Of a stretch of DNA of 60,990 nucleotides, positions 52,912 to 60,990 are shown in pieces. The position numbers and the translations under genes are program-made. Source of the DNA: Sediminibacterium sp. C3 (GTDB taxonomy: Bacteria; Bacteroidota; Bacteroidia; Chitinophagales; Chitinophagaceae). Positions within the stretch are counted from its first letter, which is position 1, and the number at the start of each line of letters is the position of its first letter. The notes below the pieces were generated by a model. It was given only the letters and a program-made list of their open reading frames with translations, was not told the origin of the DNA and made no database searches. Location: positions 2,218,792-2,279,781 of the forward strand of contig NZ_KI669560.1 of the NCBI RefSeq assembly GCF_000508085.1, read 5' to 3'.

Positions 52912-54792
52912 TTAGTCAACTAAATCTAGTTCAACTCTCAGATTATTGATAATGAACTCTTGTCTTTCCATGGTATTCTTACCCATATAGTATTCCAGGA
53001 AGTCTTGTATATGATCTCCCTGTTCTAAAATAACCGGTTGTAAACGCATATCCCTTCCAATGAAACGACCGAACTCTTCCGGAGAAATTTCTCCCAATCC
53101 CTTGAATCGGGTAATCTCTGGCTTATTACCTAGTTTAGAAGTTGCAGCTTGCTTTTCTGACTCATCATAACAATAAATGGTTTCCTGTTTATTTCTAACC
53201 CTAAACAAAGGGGTTTCTAAAATATAAACATGCCCTTTTTTAACCAAGTCTGGAAAGAATTGCAGGAAGAAAGTCATCAGCAATAAACGGATATGCATAC
53301 CATCCACGTCGGCATCGGTTGCAATAACAATATTATTGTATCGCAATCCTTCCAATCCATCTTCAATATTCAAAGCATGTTGCAACAAATTAAATTCCTC
53401 GTTCTGATAAACAACTTTTTTGGTCTCTCCAAAGGAATTCAATGGCTTACCACGCAAACTGAAAACCGCCTGCGTATCTACATTTCTGCTTTTAGTGATA
53501 CTACCACTGGCACTGTCTCCCTCGGTGATAAAAATGGTGGTATCTTTTTGAAGGGCAATGTATGCTTCCTTATTTTTGGCTGGCAACTCATCATTCAGAT
53601 GTACCCTGCAATCTCTTAACTTCTTGTTGTGCAGATTAGCTTTTTTGGCTCTTTCATTGGCCAGTTTTTTAATCCCTGCCAATTCCTTTCGCTCACGCTC
53701 ATTCTGTTCAATCCGCTTTTTTAAAGCATCCGCAGTAGCCGGATTTCTGTGTAGAAAATTGTCCAATTCCTTGGCTAAAAAATCCAACACAAAAGACTTC
53801 ATACTTTGCCCGCCCTCAGATACATTCTGTGAGCCAAGTTTGGTCTTGGTCTGGCTTTCAAAAACGGGTTCCTGCACCCGAACAGAAACCGCAGCAACAA
53901 TACTGGTTCTGATATCTGAAGCGTCGTAATCTTTTTTGTAAAAATCCCTGACTACTTTAACGTATGCCTCTCTGAAAGCCTGCTGATGGGTTCCGCCCTG
54001 TGTGGTATATTGTCCGTTTACAAAGGAGAAGATATCTTCTCCGTAATCGTTGTTGTGAGAAATGGCAATTTCAATATCATCTCCTTTCAAATGAATGATT
54101 GGATAACGCAGTTCATCCGGATTGGTTTTGCGCTGCAATAAATCGAGCAATCCGTTTTTACTCACATATTTCTTGCCATTGAAATGCATGGCAAAACCAG
54201 CATTCAGATAACAGTAGTTCCATAACTGGTTATCTAAATATTCATGAATAAAATGGAAATTCCTGAAAACCGTATCATCCGGGGTAAACTGCACCAGTGT
54301 ACCGTTGGGTTCATCCGATTTGGTTTCCTTATGATCCTTTACCAATACTCCTTTTTCAAACTCTGCTGTTTTTGCTTTACCATCCCTGTAAGAAGTAACA
54401 GAGAAATGACTACTCAACGCATTTACTGCTTTGGTACCCACTCCATTCAACCCCACACTTTTCTGAAACGCTTTGCTGTCGTATTTGGCTCCTGTATTAA
54501 TCTTACTTACTACATCCACTACTTTCCCCAAAGGAATACCGCGACCATAATCTCTGACTGTAACTGTTTTTCCCTCAATGGTCAATTCAACCTGCTTGCC
54601 ATGACCCATGGTGTATTCATCAATACAGTTGTCTATCACTTCCTTGATTAACACATATACCCCATCGTCAGCAGCAGATCCATCTCCCAGCTTACCAATA
54701 TACATACCCGGACGAAGCCTGATATGTTCCTTCCAATCCAATGACCGGATGCTATCCTCGTCATATTTTACCAAATTCTTGTCTTCTGCCAT
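52912..54792 (-). CDS. parE: DNA topoisomerase IV subunit B
   Basis: The GHKL ATPase subunit, 626 residues. The N-terminal ATPase has [36 protein letters not shown] and the QGGTHQ stretch. The TOPRIM domain has TEGDSASG and [13 protein letters not shown]. The C-terminal part has [17 protein letters not shown]. With parC it forms topoisomerase IV, which decatenates daughter chromosomes. It is the first gene of the parE-(DUF1835)-parC-cvfB unit. Confidence 0.92.
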   Translation of the reverse strand: MAEDKNLVKYDEDSIRSLDWKEHIRLRPGMYIGKLGDGSAADDGVYVLIKEVIDNCIDEYTMGHGKQVELTIEGKTVTVRDYGRGIPLGKVVDVVSKINTGAKYDSKAFQKSVGLNGVGTKAVNALSSHFSVTSYRDGKAKTAEFEKGVLVKDHKETKSDEPNGTLVQFTPDDTVFRNFHFIHEYLDNQLWNYCYLNAGFAMHFNGKKYVSKNGLLDLLQRKTNPDELRYPIIHLKGDDIEIAISHNNDYGEDIFSFVNGQYTTQGGTHQQAFREAYVKVVRDFYKKDYDASDIRTSIVAAVSVRVQEPVFESQTKTKLGSQNVSEGGQSMKSFVLDFLAKELDNFLHRNPATADALKKRIEQNERERKELAGIKKLANERAKKANLHNKKLRDCRVHLNDELPAKNKEAYIALQKDTTIFITEGDSASGSITKSRNVDTQAVFSLRGKPLNSFGETKKVVYQNEEFNLLQHALNIEDGLEGLRYNNIVIATDADVDGMHIRLLLMTFFLQFFPDLVKKGHVYILETPLFRVRNKQETIYCYDESEKQAATSKLGNKPEITRFKGLGEISPEEFGRFIGRDMRLQPVILEQGDHIQDFLEYYMGKNTMERQEFIINNLRVELDLVD

Positions 54793-54823
54793 AATTCCTG
54801 TTTAAGTCGAATATTGCTAACGG

Positions 54824-54853
54824 CAAATCTAAGTCCCTCAAATCGCAGCCCAA
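54824..54853 (-). promoter_or_regulatory. parE promoter
   Basis: Minus-strand TTG (54851-54853), 19-base spacer, TAGATTTG (54824-54831), a full match to the Bacteroidota -33/-7 pattern. The start of transcription would be about 25 bases upstream of the parE ATG. Confidence 0.6.
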
Positions 54854-54938
54854 TTTTTATTATCTACAAAAGGCCTTTTTATGTGGATAAATCGTTGTTT
54901 TTGGTGGATTGTATAGTCCAAATCCTACCTTTACATCA

Positions 54939-55460
54939 ATGAAAAGCCCTTTTCAGCCCCAGACCAATTTAACCATGATGGCCGAATATGCTGCCAGTCA
55001 TCAACAGGAAAACGATCGTTTTAGTGCATTTATCAAGGAATTCAACGACGAAGAAATAGATGCCAAAGTGCAGGAACTGGATGCTTTAATCAGTCCTACC
55101 ATCTCTTGCACAGACTGTGGCAATTGCTGTAAAAGTTTAATGGTTTGCCTGAACGAGGACGAAGCAGACCGATTATCCGGACACCTGAAAATGCACAGAT
55201 CTGATTTTGATCAGACTTATTTAGAAAAAGGCAGCAATGGATTAATGATCATGAACCGCATGCCCTGTCCTTTTTTGTCTGATAATAAATGTTCAGTTTA
55301 CGAATACCGCTTCGAGGGATGCAAGGAATTTCCGGCTTTACATATGCCGCATTTCAAGCGAAGAATTTTTACCACGTTTATGCATTACGATCGTTGTCCC
55401 ATCATATTCAATGTGGTGGAAGCCCTAAAAGACGAAATGCACTTTACCAAAGACCAGTAA
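54939..55460 (+). CDS. YkgJ family cysteine-cluster protein
   Basis: The frame is open from a TTG at 54909, but the ATG at 54939 (MKSPFQPQTN) is preferred, and it follows a TACCTTTA -7-like box by 5 bases. This gives a 173-residue protein. CTDCGNCCKSL is the cysteine cluster, followed by CPFL, CSVYEYRFEGCKEFP and the last cysteine in YDRCPI. These residues are expected to bind zinc or an Fe-S cluster. The role is unknown. A paralogue is encoded at 58511. Confidence 0.82.
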   Translation: MKSPFQPQTNLTMMAEYAASHQQENDRFSAFIKEFNDEEIDAKVQELDALISPTISCTDCGNCCKSLMVCLNEDEADRLSGHLKMHRSDFDQTYLEKGSNGLMIMNRMPCPFLSDNKCSVYEYRFEGCKEFPALHMPHFKRRIFTTFMHYDRCPIIFNVVEALKDEMHFTKDQ

Positions 55461-55470
55461 CCCGTTTCAT

Positions 55471-56643
55471 ATGTCTGTACTATTTGGAATTGACCATCTG
55501 TTGCAATTGCCTGCTGTTGAATGGAAGAGCAGCAGAATTGGTTTCGTAACCAATGAAGCAGCCACAACACAAAGTTTAGAACCGTCCAGACTCTTACTAC
55601 AAAAAGCCGGTTTTACTATTCGCAAACTGTTTTCTCCGGAACACGGCCTGAATGTAAAAGGGGCAGATGGAGCACCCATGCATAATGGAGTGGATGAATT
55701 AACCGATCTGCCTGTTATCAGTTTATATGGACAAAAATTAGCCCCGGATCAAACAGATATGGAAGACCTGGATTCTCTGGTTTTTGATGTACCTGATGTA
55801 GGTGTTCGTTTTTATACCTACCTATGGACGCTAAGTTATTTAATAGAAGCATGTGCAAAATACCAGAAACCCCTGATTGTACTCGATCGTCCCAATCCCA
55901 TATCCGGATTGACCGATTTGCAGGAAGGTCCTTTTCTGGAGGAAACCTGTGCCTCATTTATCGGCAGATGGAATATTCCTTTACGCCATTGTTGTACTTT
56001 AGGAGAACTGGCTTTGTATTTCAATGAAACCAGGGGGATTAAAGCCGACCTTACAGTAATACCCTGCAAGCATTGGAGCCGGTCGATGTTCCAGTCCGAT
56101 TGGGGAATTTCTTTTGTCCCGACTTCTCCGGCTATACAAACTGCGGAGTCTTTATTGTTATATCCCGGACTATGCTTACTGGAAGCCACCAATCTCTCAG
56201 AAGGGCGATCTACCGATTTTTCTTTTGAAGCCGTTGGTGCACCCTGGTTGCAACATGAAAAGCTGGCAAATCAAATCAATCATTTGTTTGGCGAAGAACT
56301 GGAAGCCAAACCCGTCCATTTTATTCCGCAGGATGCCAAATTCGCGGGTGAACAATGCAAAGGGGTGCATTTCAAAGTAAAGTATCCAGACAGTTTCAAA
56401 CCTGTATTTTTTGGTTTGGTTTTATTACGGATGATTAAAGATATGCACCCGGATCATTTTTCATGGGCTGGTTATAAAACCTATGTGAATCCCGATGGAA
56501 TCCATCATCTTGACAAACTCACCGGAATAGCGAATTCGGAAAAATTGTATGAATTACCCATGCCGGCTTTTCTGCAGCAGTGCACAAAACTTACCTCTGT
56601 ACTCGGCTGGAATAAAGTCATTGAGCCTTATCGATTGTATTAA
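55471..56643 (+). CDS. namZ: DUF1343 family protein, NamZ-like exo-beta-N-acetylmuramidase
   Basis: A 390-residue protein of the DUF1343 family, whose Bacillus and Tannerella members release MurNAc from peptidoglycan fragments. Family motifs include KLFSPEHGLNVKGADG, PVISLYGQK, DVPDVGVRFYTYLWTL, VLDRPNPISG and TNLSEGRSTDFSFEAVGAPW. No signal peptide is seen at this start, which would suggest cytoplasmic action, as with Mpl in cell-wall recycling. It begins 10 bases after the YkgJ-like gene and is probably in the same operon. Confidence 0.85.
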   Translation: MSVLFGIDHLLQLPAVEWKSSRIGFVTNEAATTQSLEPSRLLLQKAGFTIRKLFSPEHGLNVKGADGAPMHNGVDELTDLPVISLYGQKLAPDQTDMEDLDSLVFDVPDVGVRFYTYLWTLSYLIEACAKYQKPLIVLDRPNPISGLTDLQEGPFLEETCASFIGRWNIPLRHCCTLGELALYFNETRGIKADLTVIPCKHWSRSMFQSDWGISFVPTSPAIQTAESLLLYPGLCLLEATNLSEGRSTDFSFEAVGAPWLQHEKLANQINHLFGEELEAKPVHFIPQDAKFAGEQCKGVHFKVKYPDSFKPVFFGLVLLRMIKDMHPDHFSWAGYKTYVNPDGIHHLDKLTGIANSEKLYELPMPAFLQQCTKLTSVLGWNKVIEPYRLY

Positions 56644-56653
56644 TCTGACAGTA

Positions 56654-57382
56654 TTAGTTTTCCTGTTTCAATAAACCCCTGATTACGACGCTCGCGGCCA
56701 TGCATCCGAATATGGCAGGCATATAGGATATGGTTCCGATGATAGACTTTTTGGGATAAGCTTTTTCGGTTTCAATAATGCGGGACTGGTCAACTCTTTC
56801 GGCGCTGAACACTACCGTAACGCCTTTATAAATTCCGAAACTGTGTAGTTTTTTCCGAACATAACTTGCCAGGTTACATTGATAGGTTTTGGATATATCG
56901 GTAATCACTACTTGTGATGGATCTACTTTACCACCTGCCCCCAAAGAACTTACCAAGGGTATTTTCCTCTCTAGGCAGGCCTTAATAAAATACACTTTGG
57001 GAGACAATGTATCAATGCAATCCACCGCAAAATCATATTGGGCTTCATCAAGCAGTTCTCCCGTAATTTCATCTTTAATGTAAATAGACTTTACAATCAA
57101 TTCAATATCAGGATTAATATCCTTTAATCTTTCTGCCATTACTTCCGACTTTAGTTTTCCGGCAGTAGAATGAAGTGCAGGAATCTGACGGTTGGTATTG
57201 CTTAGGTCAACAGTATCTGCATCTACAATGGTCATTTTCCCCACACCTGACCTGGCAATCATTTCCGCACAAATACCCCCCACACCACCTAAACCAACTA
57301 CCAGCACGTGTTTTTTCTGTAAGGTTTCTATGGGCTCATCTCCCAGCAATAACTGGGTCCTGCTCATCCAGTAAGGAATCAT
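56654..57382 (-). CDS. tcdA: tRNA threonylcarbamoyladenosine dehydratase
   Basis: An E1-like (ThiF/MoeB fold) ATP-dependent enzyme that cyclises t6A37 to ct6A37. It is 242 residues long. The nucleotide-binding motif is VLVVGLGGVGGICAE, with TNRQI and AVDCIDTLSPK as further signatures. The start could also be the ATG five codons in, at 57367 (MSRTQLLLG), which matches family starts better. Together with MtaB at 469, this makes two genes in the window that modify tRNA A37. It is convergent with namZ. Confidence 0.9.
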   Translation of the reverse strand: MIPYWMSRTQLLLGDEPIETLQKKHVLVVGLGGVGGICAEMIARSGVGKMTIVDADTVDLSNTNRQIPALHSTAGKLKSEVMAERLKDINPDIELIVKSIYIKDEITGELLDEAQYDFAVDCIDTLSPKVYFIKACLERKIPLVSSLGAGGKVDPSQVVITDISKTYQCNLASYVRKKLHSFGIYKGVTVVFSAERVDQSRIIETEKAYPKKSIIGTISYMPAIFGCMAASVVIRGLLKQEN

Positions 57383-57484
57383 TCGTCTGAATTTATATTG
57401 AGAATAAATTAATTTATCTTGTTATTGTTTACACAATCCATTTGATTGGAATAAACCAGATTTAACAAGCGCAAAAATGAAGGT

Positions 57485-58525
57485 ATGAAGTTATATTTAA
57501 AAATATTTTTAGTTGCCATCCTGGCTAATTGCTGTTTAGGAGTGGCTGCTCAATCCATTCCAACTATCGAGGTATTGACACAGGGCAACAAGACCAGTAT
57601 CCGTGGATTAAGTGTGGTGTCTGAAAAAATTGTCTGGGTGAGTGGCAGCAATGGCATGGTGGGAAAGTCAACGGATGGTGGAAAAAGCTTTAACTGGATA
57701 CAGGTTCCTGGTTTTGAAAAAAGGGATTTCAGAGACATTGAAGCCTATAACGATAAGATTGCTATTATCATGGGGATTGCAGAACCGGCAGTGATATTAA
57801 AAACCAAAGACGGTGGCAATAGTTGGTACACCGTTTTTGCCGACAGCACCAAGGGCATGTTTTTAGATGCCATGCATGCAGGGGGAAAAACCATTCAGGT
57901 TGTGGGTGACCCAATCAATGGAAAAGCATTTTTTGCTTTAAGTAATAATGAAGGCGAAGGTTGGCATGCGCATTTGAAAGACGGTATTCCTTTACAGGAA
58001 GGGGAAGCATTTTTTGCTTCCAGCGGCAGCAATCTGCAGATTGCATCTCCTAATAAACAATTTAAATCGGCCACCTGGATAGTTACCGGTGGAAAGGCTT
58101 CCAGAATCATCAATGCAAGAGATCAGCGGGATAGCTATGCATTACCCCTTTTACAGGGAAAAGAATCAACCGGGGCCAATTCCATAGACATCAGCCCTTC
58201 CGGCAAATTTGCATTTATTGTTGGCGGAGATTTTGCAAGAGATACCGTTAGAGAGGGCAATGCAGTAAAAGTTGAGTTTGGCAAAAGCGTCAGTTTCACT
58301 CACCCCATAACCCCTCCGCATGGATACAGATCCAGCGTTGTTTACCTAAATGAAAATACGCTAATCAGTTGTGGCACTTCGGGAGTAGACATTTCACGCG
58401 ATGGTGGCATGCATTGGGAAAATATCAGCAAACTCAGCTTTCATGTGGTGCAGAAAGCCAAAAAAGGTAAAGCTGTTTTCCTAGCAGGCGGTGGCGGCAG
58501 AATTGCCAGGCTACTTCTTGAGTAA
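57485..58525 (+). CDS. Secreted Ycf48/BNR-repeat-like protein
   Basis: A 346-residue protein with a signal peptide (MKLYLKIFLVAILANCCLGVAAQ) and a beta-propeller with BNR-like blades. Repeated elements are STDGGKSFNWIQVP, TKDGGNSWYTVF and SRDGGMHWENI. Proteins of this group resemble Ycf48 or sialidase-type propellers and are often called photosystem or glycosyl hydrolase by similarity, neither of which is demonstrated here. The catalytic role is unknown. Its last 15 bases overlap the convergent YkgJ-like gene. Confidence 0.8.
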   Translation: MKLYLKIFLVAILANCCLGVAAQSIPTIEVLTQGNKTSIRGLSVVSEKIVWVSGSNGMVGKSTDGGKSFNWIQVPGFEKRDFRDIEAYNDKIAIIMGIAEPAVILKTKDGGNSWYTVFADSTKGMFLDAMHAGGKTIQVVGDPINGKAFFALSNNEGEGWHAHLKDGIPLQEGEAFFASSGSNLQIASPNKQFKSATWIVTGGKASRIINARDQRDSYALPLLQGKESTGANSIDISPSGKFAFIVGGDFARDTVREGNAVKVEFGKSVSFTHPITPPHGYRSSVVYLNENTLISCGTSGVDISRDGGMHWENISKLSFHVVQKAKKGKAVFLAGGGGRIARLLLE

Positions 58526-59011
58526 TTCCTGAAATTTTTCCACCATTTTATAAGTAGCCGGACAGTATTCAATATTCTGTTGATGAACATGAATGTATTC
58601 CACCATTTTTTTCTTTTTCAGATGGGGGAAACCGGAACAATCGTCTGGTCTTACTTCATATATGCTGCACATATTGTTCGTCAGATTCAGAAACTGACAG
58701 GGTTGTTTTTTATTCATCCAATCGCCGTCTTCTTCATCAAAATACAGCCATTTTTCCTTGAACTCCGCAACCGACATTTCCAAATGAGCCGCTATGCGCT
58801 TGAGATCCTTTGCATTGAAGGTAGGACTCATCGATTTACAGCAATTGGCACAACTAAGGCAATCCACTTCCTTCCATACTTCTGCATCCACTTTTTCTGC
58901 CATTTTATCCAAACCCTTCGGAGGATTCTTTTCAATCTTACCCAAAAACCTCTTCATACTTTTGGCGTTATGACGTACTTTTTGTTTGAAGGATCTAAGA
59001 TTAACTAACAT
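58511..59011 (-). CDS. YkgJ family cysteine-cluster protein (paralogue)
   Basis: The frame opens at 59074, but the ATG at 59011 (MLVNLRSFKQKV) is the more likely start and leaves 65 bases for the divergent xerD promoter. This gives 166 residues. CLSCANCCKSM is the cysteine cluster, followed by CQFLNLTNNMCSIYEVRPDDCSGFPHL and a last Cys in IEYCPAT. It shares the full motif order with the protein at 54939, so the two are likely paralogues. The role is unknown. Confidence 0.82.
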   Translation of the reverse strand: MLVNLRSFKQKVRHNAKSMKRFLGKIEKNPPKGLDKMAEKVDAEVWKEVDCLSCANCCKSMSPTFNAKDLKRIAAHLEMSVAEFKEKWLYFDEEDGDWMNKKQPCQFLNLTNNMCSIYEVRPDDCSGFPHLKKKKMVEYIHVHQQNIEYCPATYKMVEKFQELLKK

Positions 59012-59076
59012 ACCGATGAAACTTTTACTTGAGTCTATAGGCGAATATAATGATATAGCTGTTATCTTTATCAATC

Positions 59077-59976
59077 ATGTGGACGGCCTATAAAAAAGGA
59101 TTCAAAGCTTATCTGCAACTGGAGAAATCTCTTAGTGAACATTCGGTAGAAGCTTACCTGCATGATATTGAAATGTTAACCAGTTTTCTATCCACTTCAG
59201 AACAACAGAAGTCTCCTTCGGATATTGTTTTAAAAGACCTGCAGGCATTTATTCAATGGATTAACCAGCTGGGTATGACAGCCAGCTCACAATCCAGAAT
59301 CATATCAGGCATTAGAAGTTTTTTTAAATACTGCATTATAGAACAGATTTGCAACGCTGATCCTTCTGTATTACTTACTGTCCCCAAAGCCAAAAGAAAA
59401 TTGCCCGATACGTTACACTTCAATGAAATTGAAAGTATCATTCAGCAAATTGATTTAAGTACACCGGAAGGAACCAGAAACAAAGCCATACTGGAAACCA
59501 TGTATAGTTGTGGCTTAAGGGTTAGCGAAGTGGTTGGCTTAAAAATATCAGGACTCTACCTGGATGTGGAATTTATAAAAGTGATTGGTAAGGGTAACAA
59601 AGAAAGGCTTATTCCCATTGGTAGTTCCGCTATAAAGTGTATTAAGATTTACAAGGACCAGGTAAGAGTGCATCAGCCCATTCAACCCGGCTTTGAAGAT
59701 TACCTGTTTTTAAACAACAGAGGCAAGAGTTTGTCGAGAGTAATGATTTTTTACATCATCAAAGCGCTGGCACTAAAAGCAGGAATCACCAAAAGCATCT
59801 CACCACATACCTTCCGGCATTCCTTTGCTACCCATTTGGTGGAAGGAGGCGCCGACTTAAGAGCTGTACAGGAAATGCTGGGACATGAAAGTATTACCAC
59901 TACTGAAATATACACGCACCTCGACAATAACTATCTAAGAGATACGCTACAACGTTTTCATCCCGGATTTAAATAA
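59077..59976 (+). CDS. xerD: Site-specific tyrosine recombinase XerD
   Basis: A 299-residue tyrosine recombinase. The N-terminal SAM-like domain covers about 1-95. The catalytic domain carries Arg in YSCGLRVSEVVGLK, Lys in GKGNKERLIPIG, His and Arg in SPHTFRHSFATHL, His in LGHESITTTEIYTH and Tyr in the same stretch. With a partner it resolves chromosome dimers at dif. XerD is preferred over XerC from overall similarity. No dif-like site was found in the window by eye. Confidence 0.85.
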   Translation: MWTAYKKGFKAYLQLEKSLSEHSVEAYLHDIEMLTSFLSTSEQQKSPSDIVLKDLQAFIQWINQLGMTASSQSRIISGIRSFFKYCIIEQICNADPSVLLTVPKAKRKLPDTLHFNEIESIIQQIDLSTPEGTRNKAILETMYSCGLRVSEVVGLKISGLYLDVEFIKVIGKGNKERLIPIGSSAIKCIKIYKDQVRVHQPIQPGFEDYLFLNNRGKSLSRVMIFYIIKALALKAGITKSISPHTFRHSFATHLVEGGADLRAVQEMLGHESITTTEIYTHLDNNYLRDTLQRFHPGFK

Positions 59977-60046
59977 CCAATTTGTTAAAACCTTAAACAA
60001 TCTTCCGATTTTTCTAAAAAAATTGCGGCAATTGAAGGGGAAGAAC

Positions 60047-60054
60047 TAAGTTTG
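60047..60054 (+). promoter_or_regulatory. Candidate -7 box for the DUF2911 gene
   Basis: TAAGTTTG matches TAnnTTTG and lies 20 bases before the ATG. A TTG at 60023-60025 is 21 bases upstream, close to the usual -33 distance. Confidence 0.5.
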
Positions 60055-60074
60055 ACGTTCAAACATTTAATGAT

Positions 60075-60917
60075 ATGAAAAAGACTTTACTTGCAGCTGC
60101 CTTATTGAGCAGCGTAATGGGTTTTGCACAAATAAGAATGCCCCAGCCTAGTACTACACAGAAAATTTCTCAGGATTTTGGAATGGGAAAAATTGAATTG
60201 ACTTATTCCAGACCCAATGTAAAGGGAAGAGCAATGTTAAAGGAAAATTCGGAGTTGGTTCCCTTGAATCAGTTATGGAGAACAGGCGCCAATGCTGCCA
60301 CCAGAATTCATTTTTCTGATAAAGTTACCATGGGTGGAACCACTTTAGATACCGGCGCTTATGTATTGTATACCGTTCCGGGTGTTGACTACTGGGAAGT
60401 AGTGGTAAACAAAGGTTTGAACAATTGGGGAACCGATGGCTACAAGCAAAGTGAAGACGTAGTTCGTTTCAAAGTTAAAGCAGCCAAAACCAATAGCAAT
60501 ACTGAAACTTTCACCTTCCAGTTTGCAAACGTAGAGGCAGAAAGCATTGACCTGCAGTTAAGCTGGGGTAAGGTGGCAGTAAGCATTCCAATCAGCACTA
60601 ATGTAAAAGACAGATTACGTGCACAGGTAGAAGCAGCGCTTGGTGCTGAAAAAGTAAACCCCAATGTTTACCAAGCTGCAGCCAATTTCTACTATGAGTG
60701 GGAAAAGGATTATGCAAAAGCATTAAAGAATGTAAATAAGGCAACTGAAGCCAATCCAAAAGCTTTCTGGTTATTCTTATTAACTGCAAAGATTCAAAAA
60801 GACATGGGGCAGAAAGCAGATGCAAAAGCTAGTGCTGAAAAATGTATCAGCATTGCAACTGAAGCAAAGAATGCAGACTATGTAAGAATGGCAAAAGAAT
60901 TAATCAGCAAATTATAA
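60075..60917 (+). CDS. DUF2911 domain protein, secreted
   Basis: A 280-residue secreted protein. The signal peptide is MKKTLLAAALLSSVMGFAQ. DUF2911 covers about residues 30-180, with ELTYSRPNVKGR, LWRTGANAATRIHF and DTGAYVLYTVPG. A tetratricopeptide-like helical C-terminus (about 200-280) follows, with AAANFYYEWEKDYAKAL and AFWLFLLTAKIQKDMGQ. The family is common in Bacteroidota and has no assigned function. Confidence 0.82.
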   Translation: MKKTLLAAALLSSVMGFAQIRMPQPSTTQKISQDFGMGKIELTYSRPNVKGRAMLKENSELVPLNQLWRTGANAATRIHFSDKVTMGGTTLDTGAYVLYTVPGVDYWEVVVNKGLNNWGTDGYKQSEDVVRFKVKAAKTNSNTETFTFQFANVEAESIDLQLSWGKVAVSIPISTNVKDRLRAQVEAALGAEKVNPNVYQAAANFYYEWEKDYAKALKNVNKATEANPKAFWLFLLTAKIQKDMGQKADAKASAEKCISIATEAKNADYVRMAKELISKL

Positions 60918-60964
60918 GTTCAACTACTTTAGATTTAACCTTCGTTAATTCTTCTGAATACACA

Positions 60965-60990
60965 TAATAAAAAACCAGGTCATAAGACCT
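60965..60990 (-). terminator. Probable terminator of a gene beyond the right edge
   Basis: On the minus strand AGGTC, loop TTAT, GACCT, then GGTTTTTT. It probably ends a minus-strand gene located to the right of the window. The right edge cuts its flank, so support is moderate. Confidence 0.45.

Noticed and set aside
59077..59976. XerD-like recombinase as part of an integron or mobile element
   Set aside because: It is a normal chromosomal Xer protein with no repeats, cargo genes or attachment sites beside it.

Overview
The window looks like the chromosome of a member of the Bacteroidota, most likely the Chitinophagaceae (Sediminibacterium-like). The grounds are a low GC content, several SusC-like or OMP_b-brl_3 outer-membrane receptors with a carboxypeptidase-regulatory N-terminus, a UpxY-type NusG paralogue, YtxJ (bacillithiol system), DUF2723 and DUF2911 proteins, and promoters of the Bacteroidota type TTTG-N19-TAnnTTTG. 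The family assignment is an inference from gene content. I saw no insertion sequence, prophage, CRISPR array or rRNA operon. No gene-free stretch exceeds 300 bases; the longest ones are described in the entries.

Layout. Bases 1-5305 hold the start of a DUF2723 membrane glycosyltransferase, mtaB, a lone UpxY-like antiterminator, a tail-specific protease, tRNA-His and a DUF445 protein. Bases 5435-13919 hold an outer-membrane receptor, pcm, a phosphohexomutase, a PyrR-like phosphoribosyltransferase, a two-gene Fe-S electron-transfer unit and a conserved hypothetical. Bases 13943-33577, all on the minus strand, form the centre of the window: one histidine and tryptophan supraoperon. In the direction of transcription it reads hisL-hisG-hisD-hisC-(PQQ-type sugar dehydrogenase)-(cytochrome c)-hisB-trpL-trpE-trpG-trpD-trpC-trpF-(secreted repeat protein)-trpB-trpA-hisH-hisA-hisF-hisIE, then a frameshifted TlpA-like gene and another outer-membrane receptor. 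Bases 33667-42382 hold two S9 peptidases, an orphan CHASE-domain membrane protein and a TonB-dependent receptor. Bases 42366-46151 hold a four-gene unit: mpl, an exonuclease, a polyprenol-phosphate mannose synthase-like GT2 and a DMT transporter. Bases 46274-60917 hold a tiny lipoprotein, ytxJ, an SDR-like protein, a thiolase, the parE-(DUF1835)-parC-cvfB unit, two YkgJ-family proteins, a NamZ-like protein, tcdA, a Ycf48/BNR-like protein, xerD and a DUF2911 protein.

Most notable result. Two classical ribosome-mediated attenuators can be read directly from the sequence. Upstream of hisG is a 16-codon leader, MKQNLHLHHHHMQPNG, with five His codons. Upstream of trpE is an 18-codon leader, MILVNKHWWWHTDSERGM, with three tandem Trp codons flanked by a His codon on each side. 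Each is followed by an intrinsic terminator and by an alternative pairing arm that lies at the end of the leader ORF, and each is preceded by a TTTG-N19-TAnnTTTG-like promoter a few bases before the leader ATG. Because hisH, hisA, hisF and hisIE lie downstream of trpA with no obvious promoter or terminator, the trp attenuator appears to control half of the histidine pathway. The His codons beside the Trp codons suggest a leader that can sense both amino acids.

Two genes carry single-base frameshifts: the TlpA-like gene near 17435 and the DUF1835/DUF3658 gene at an A6 tract near 52324. These are either real mutations, slippage sites or sequencing errors.
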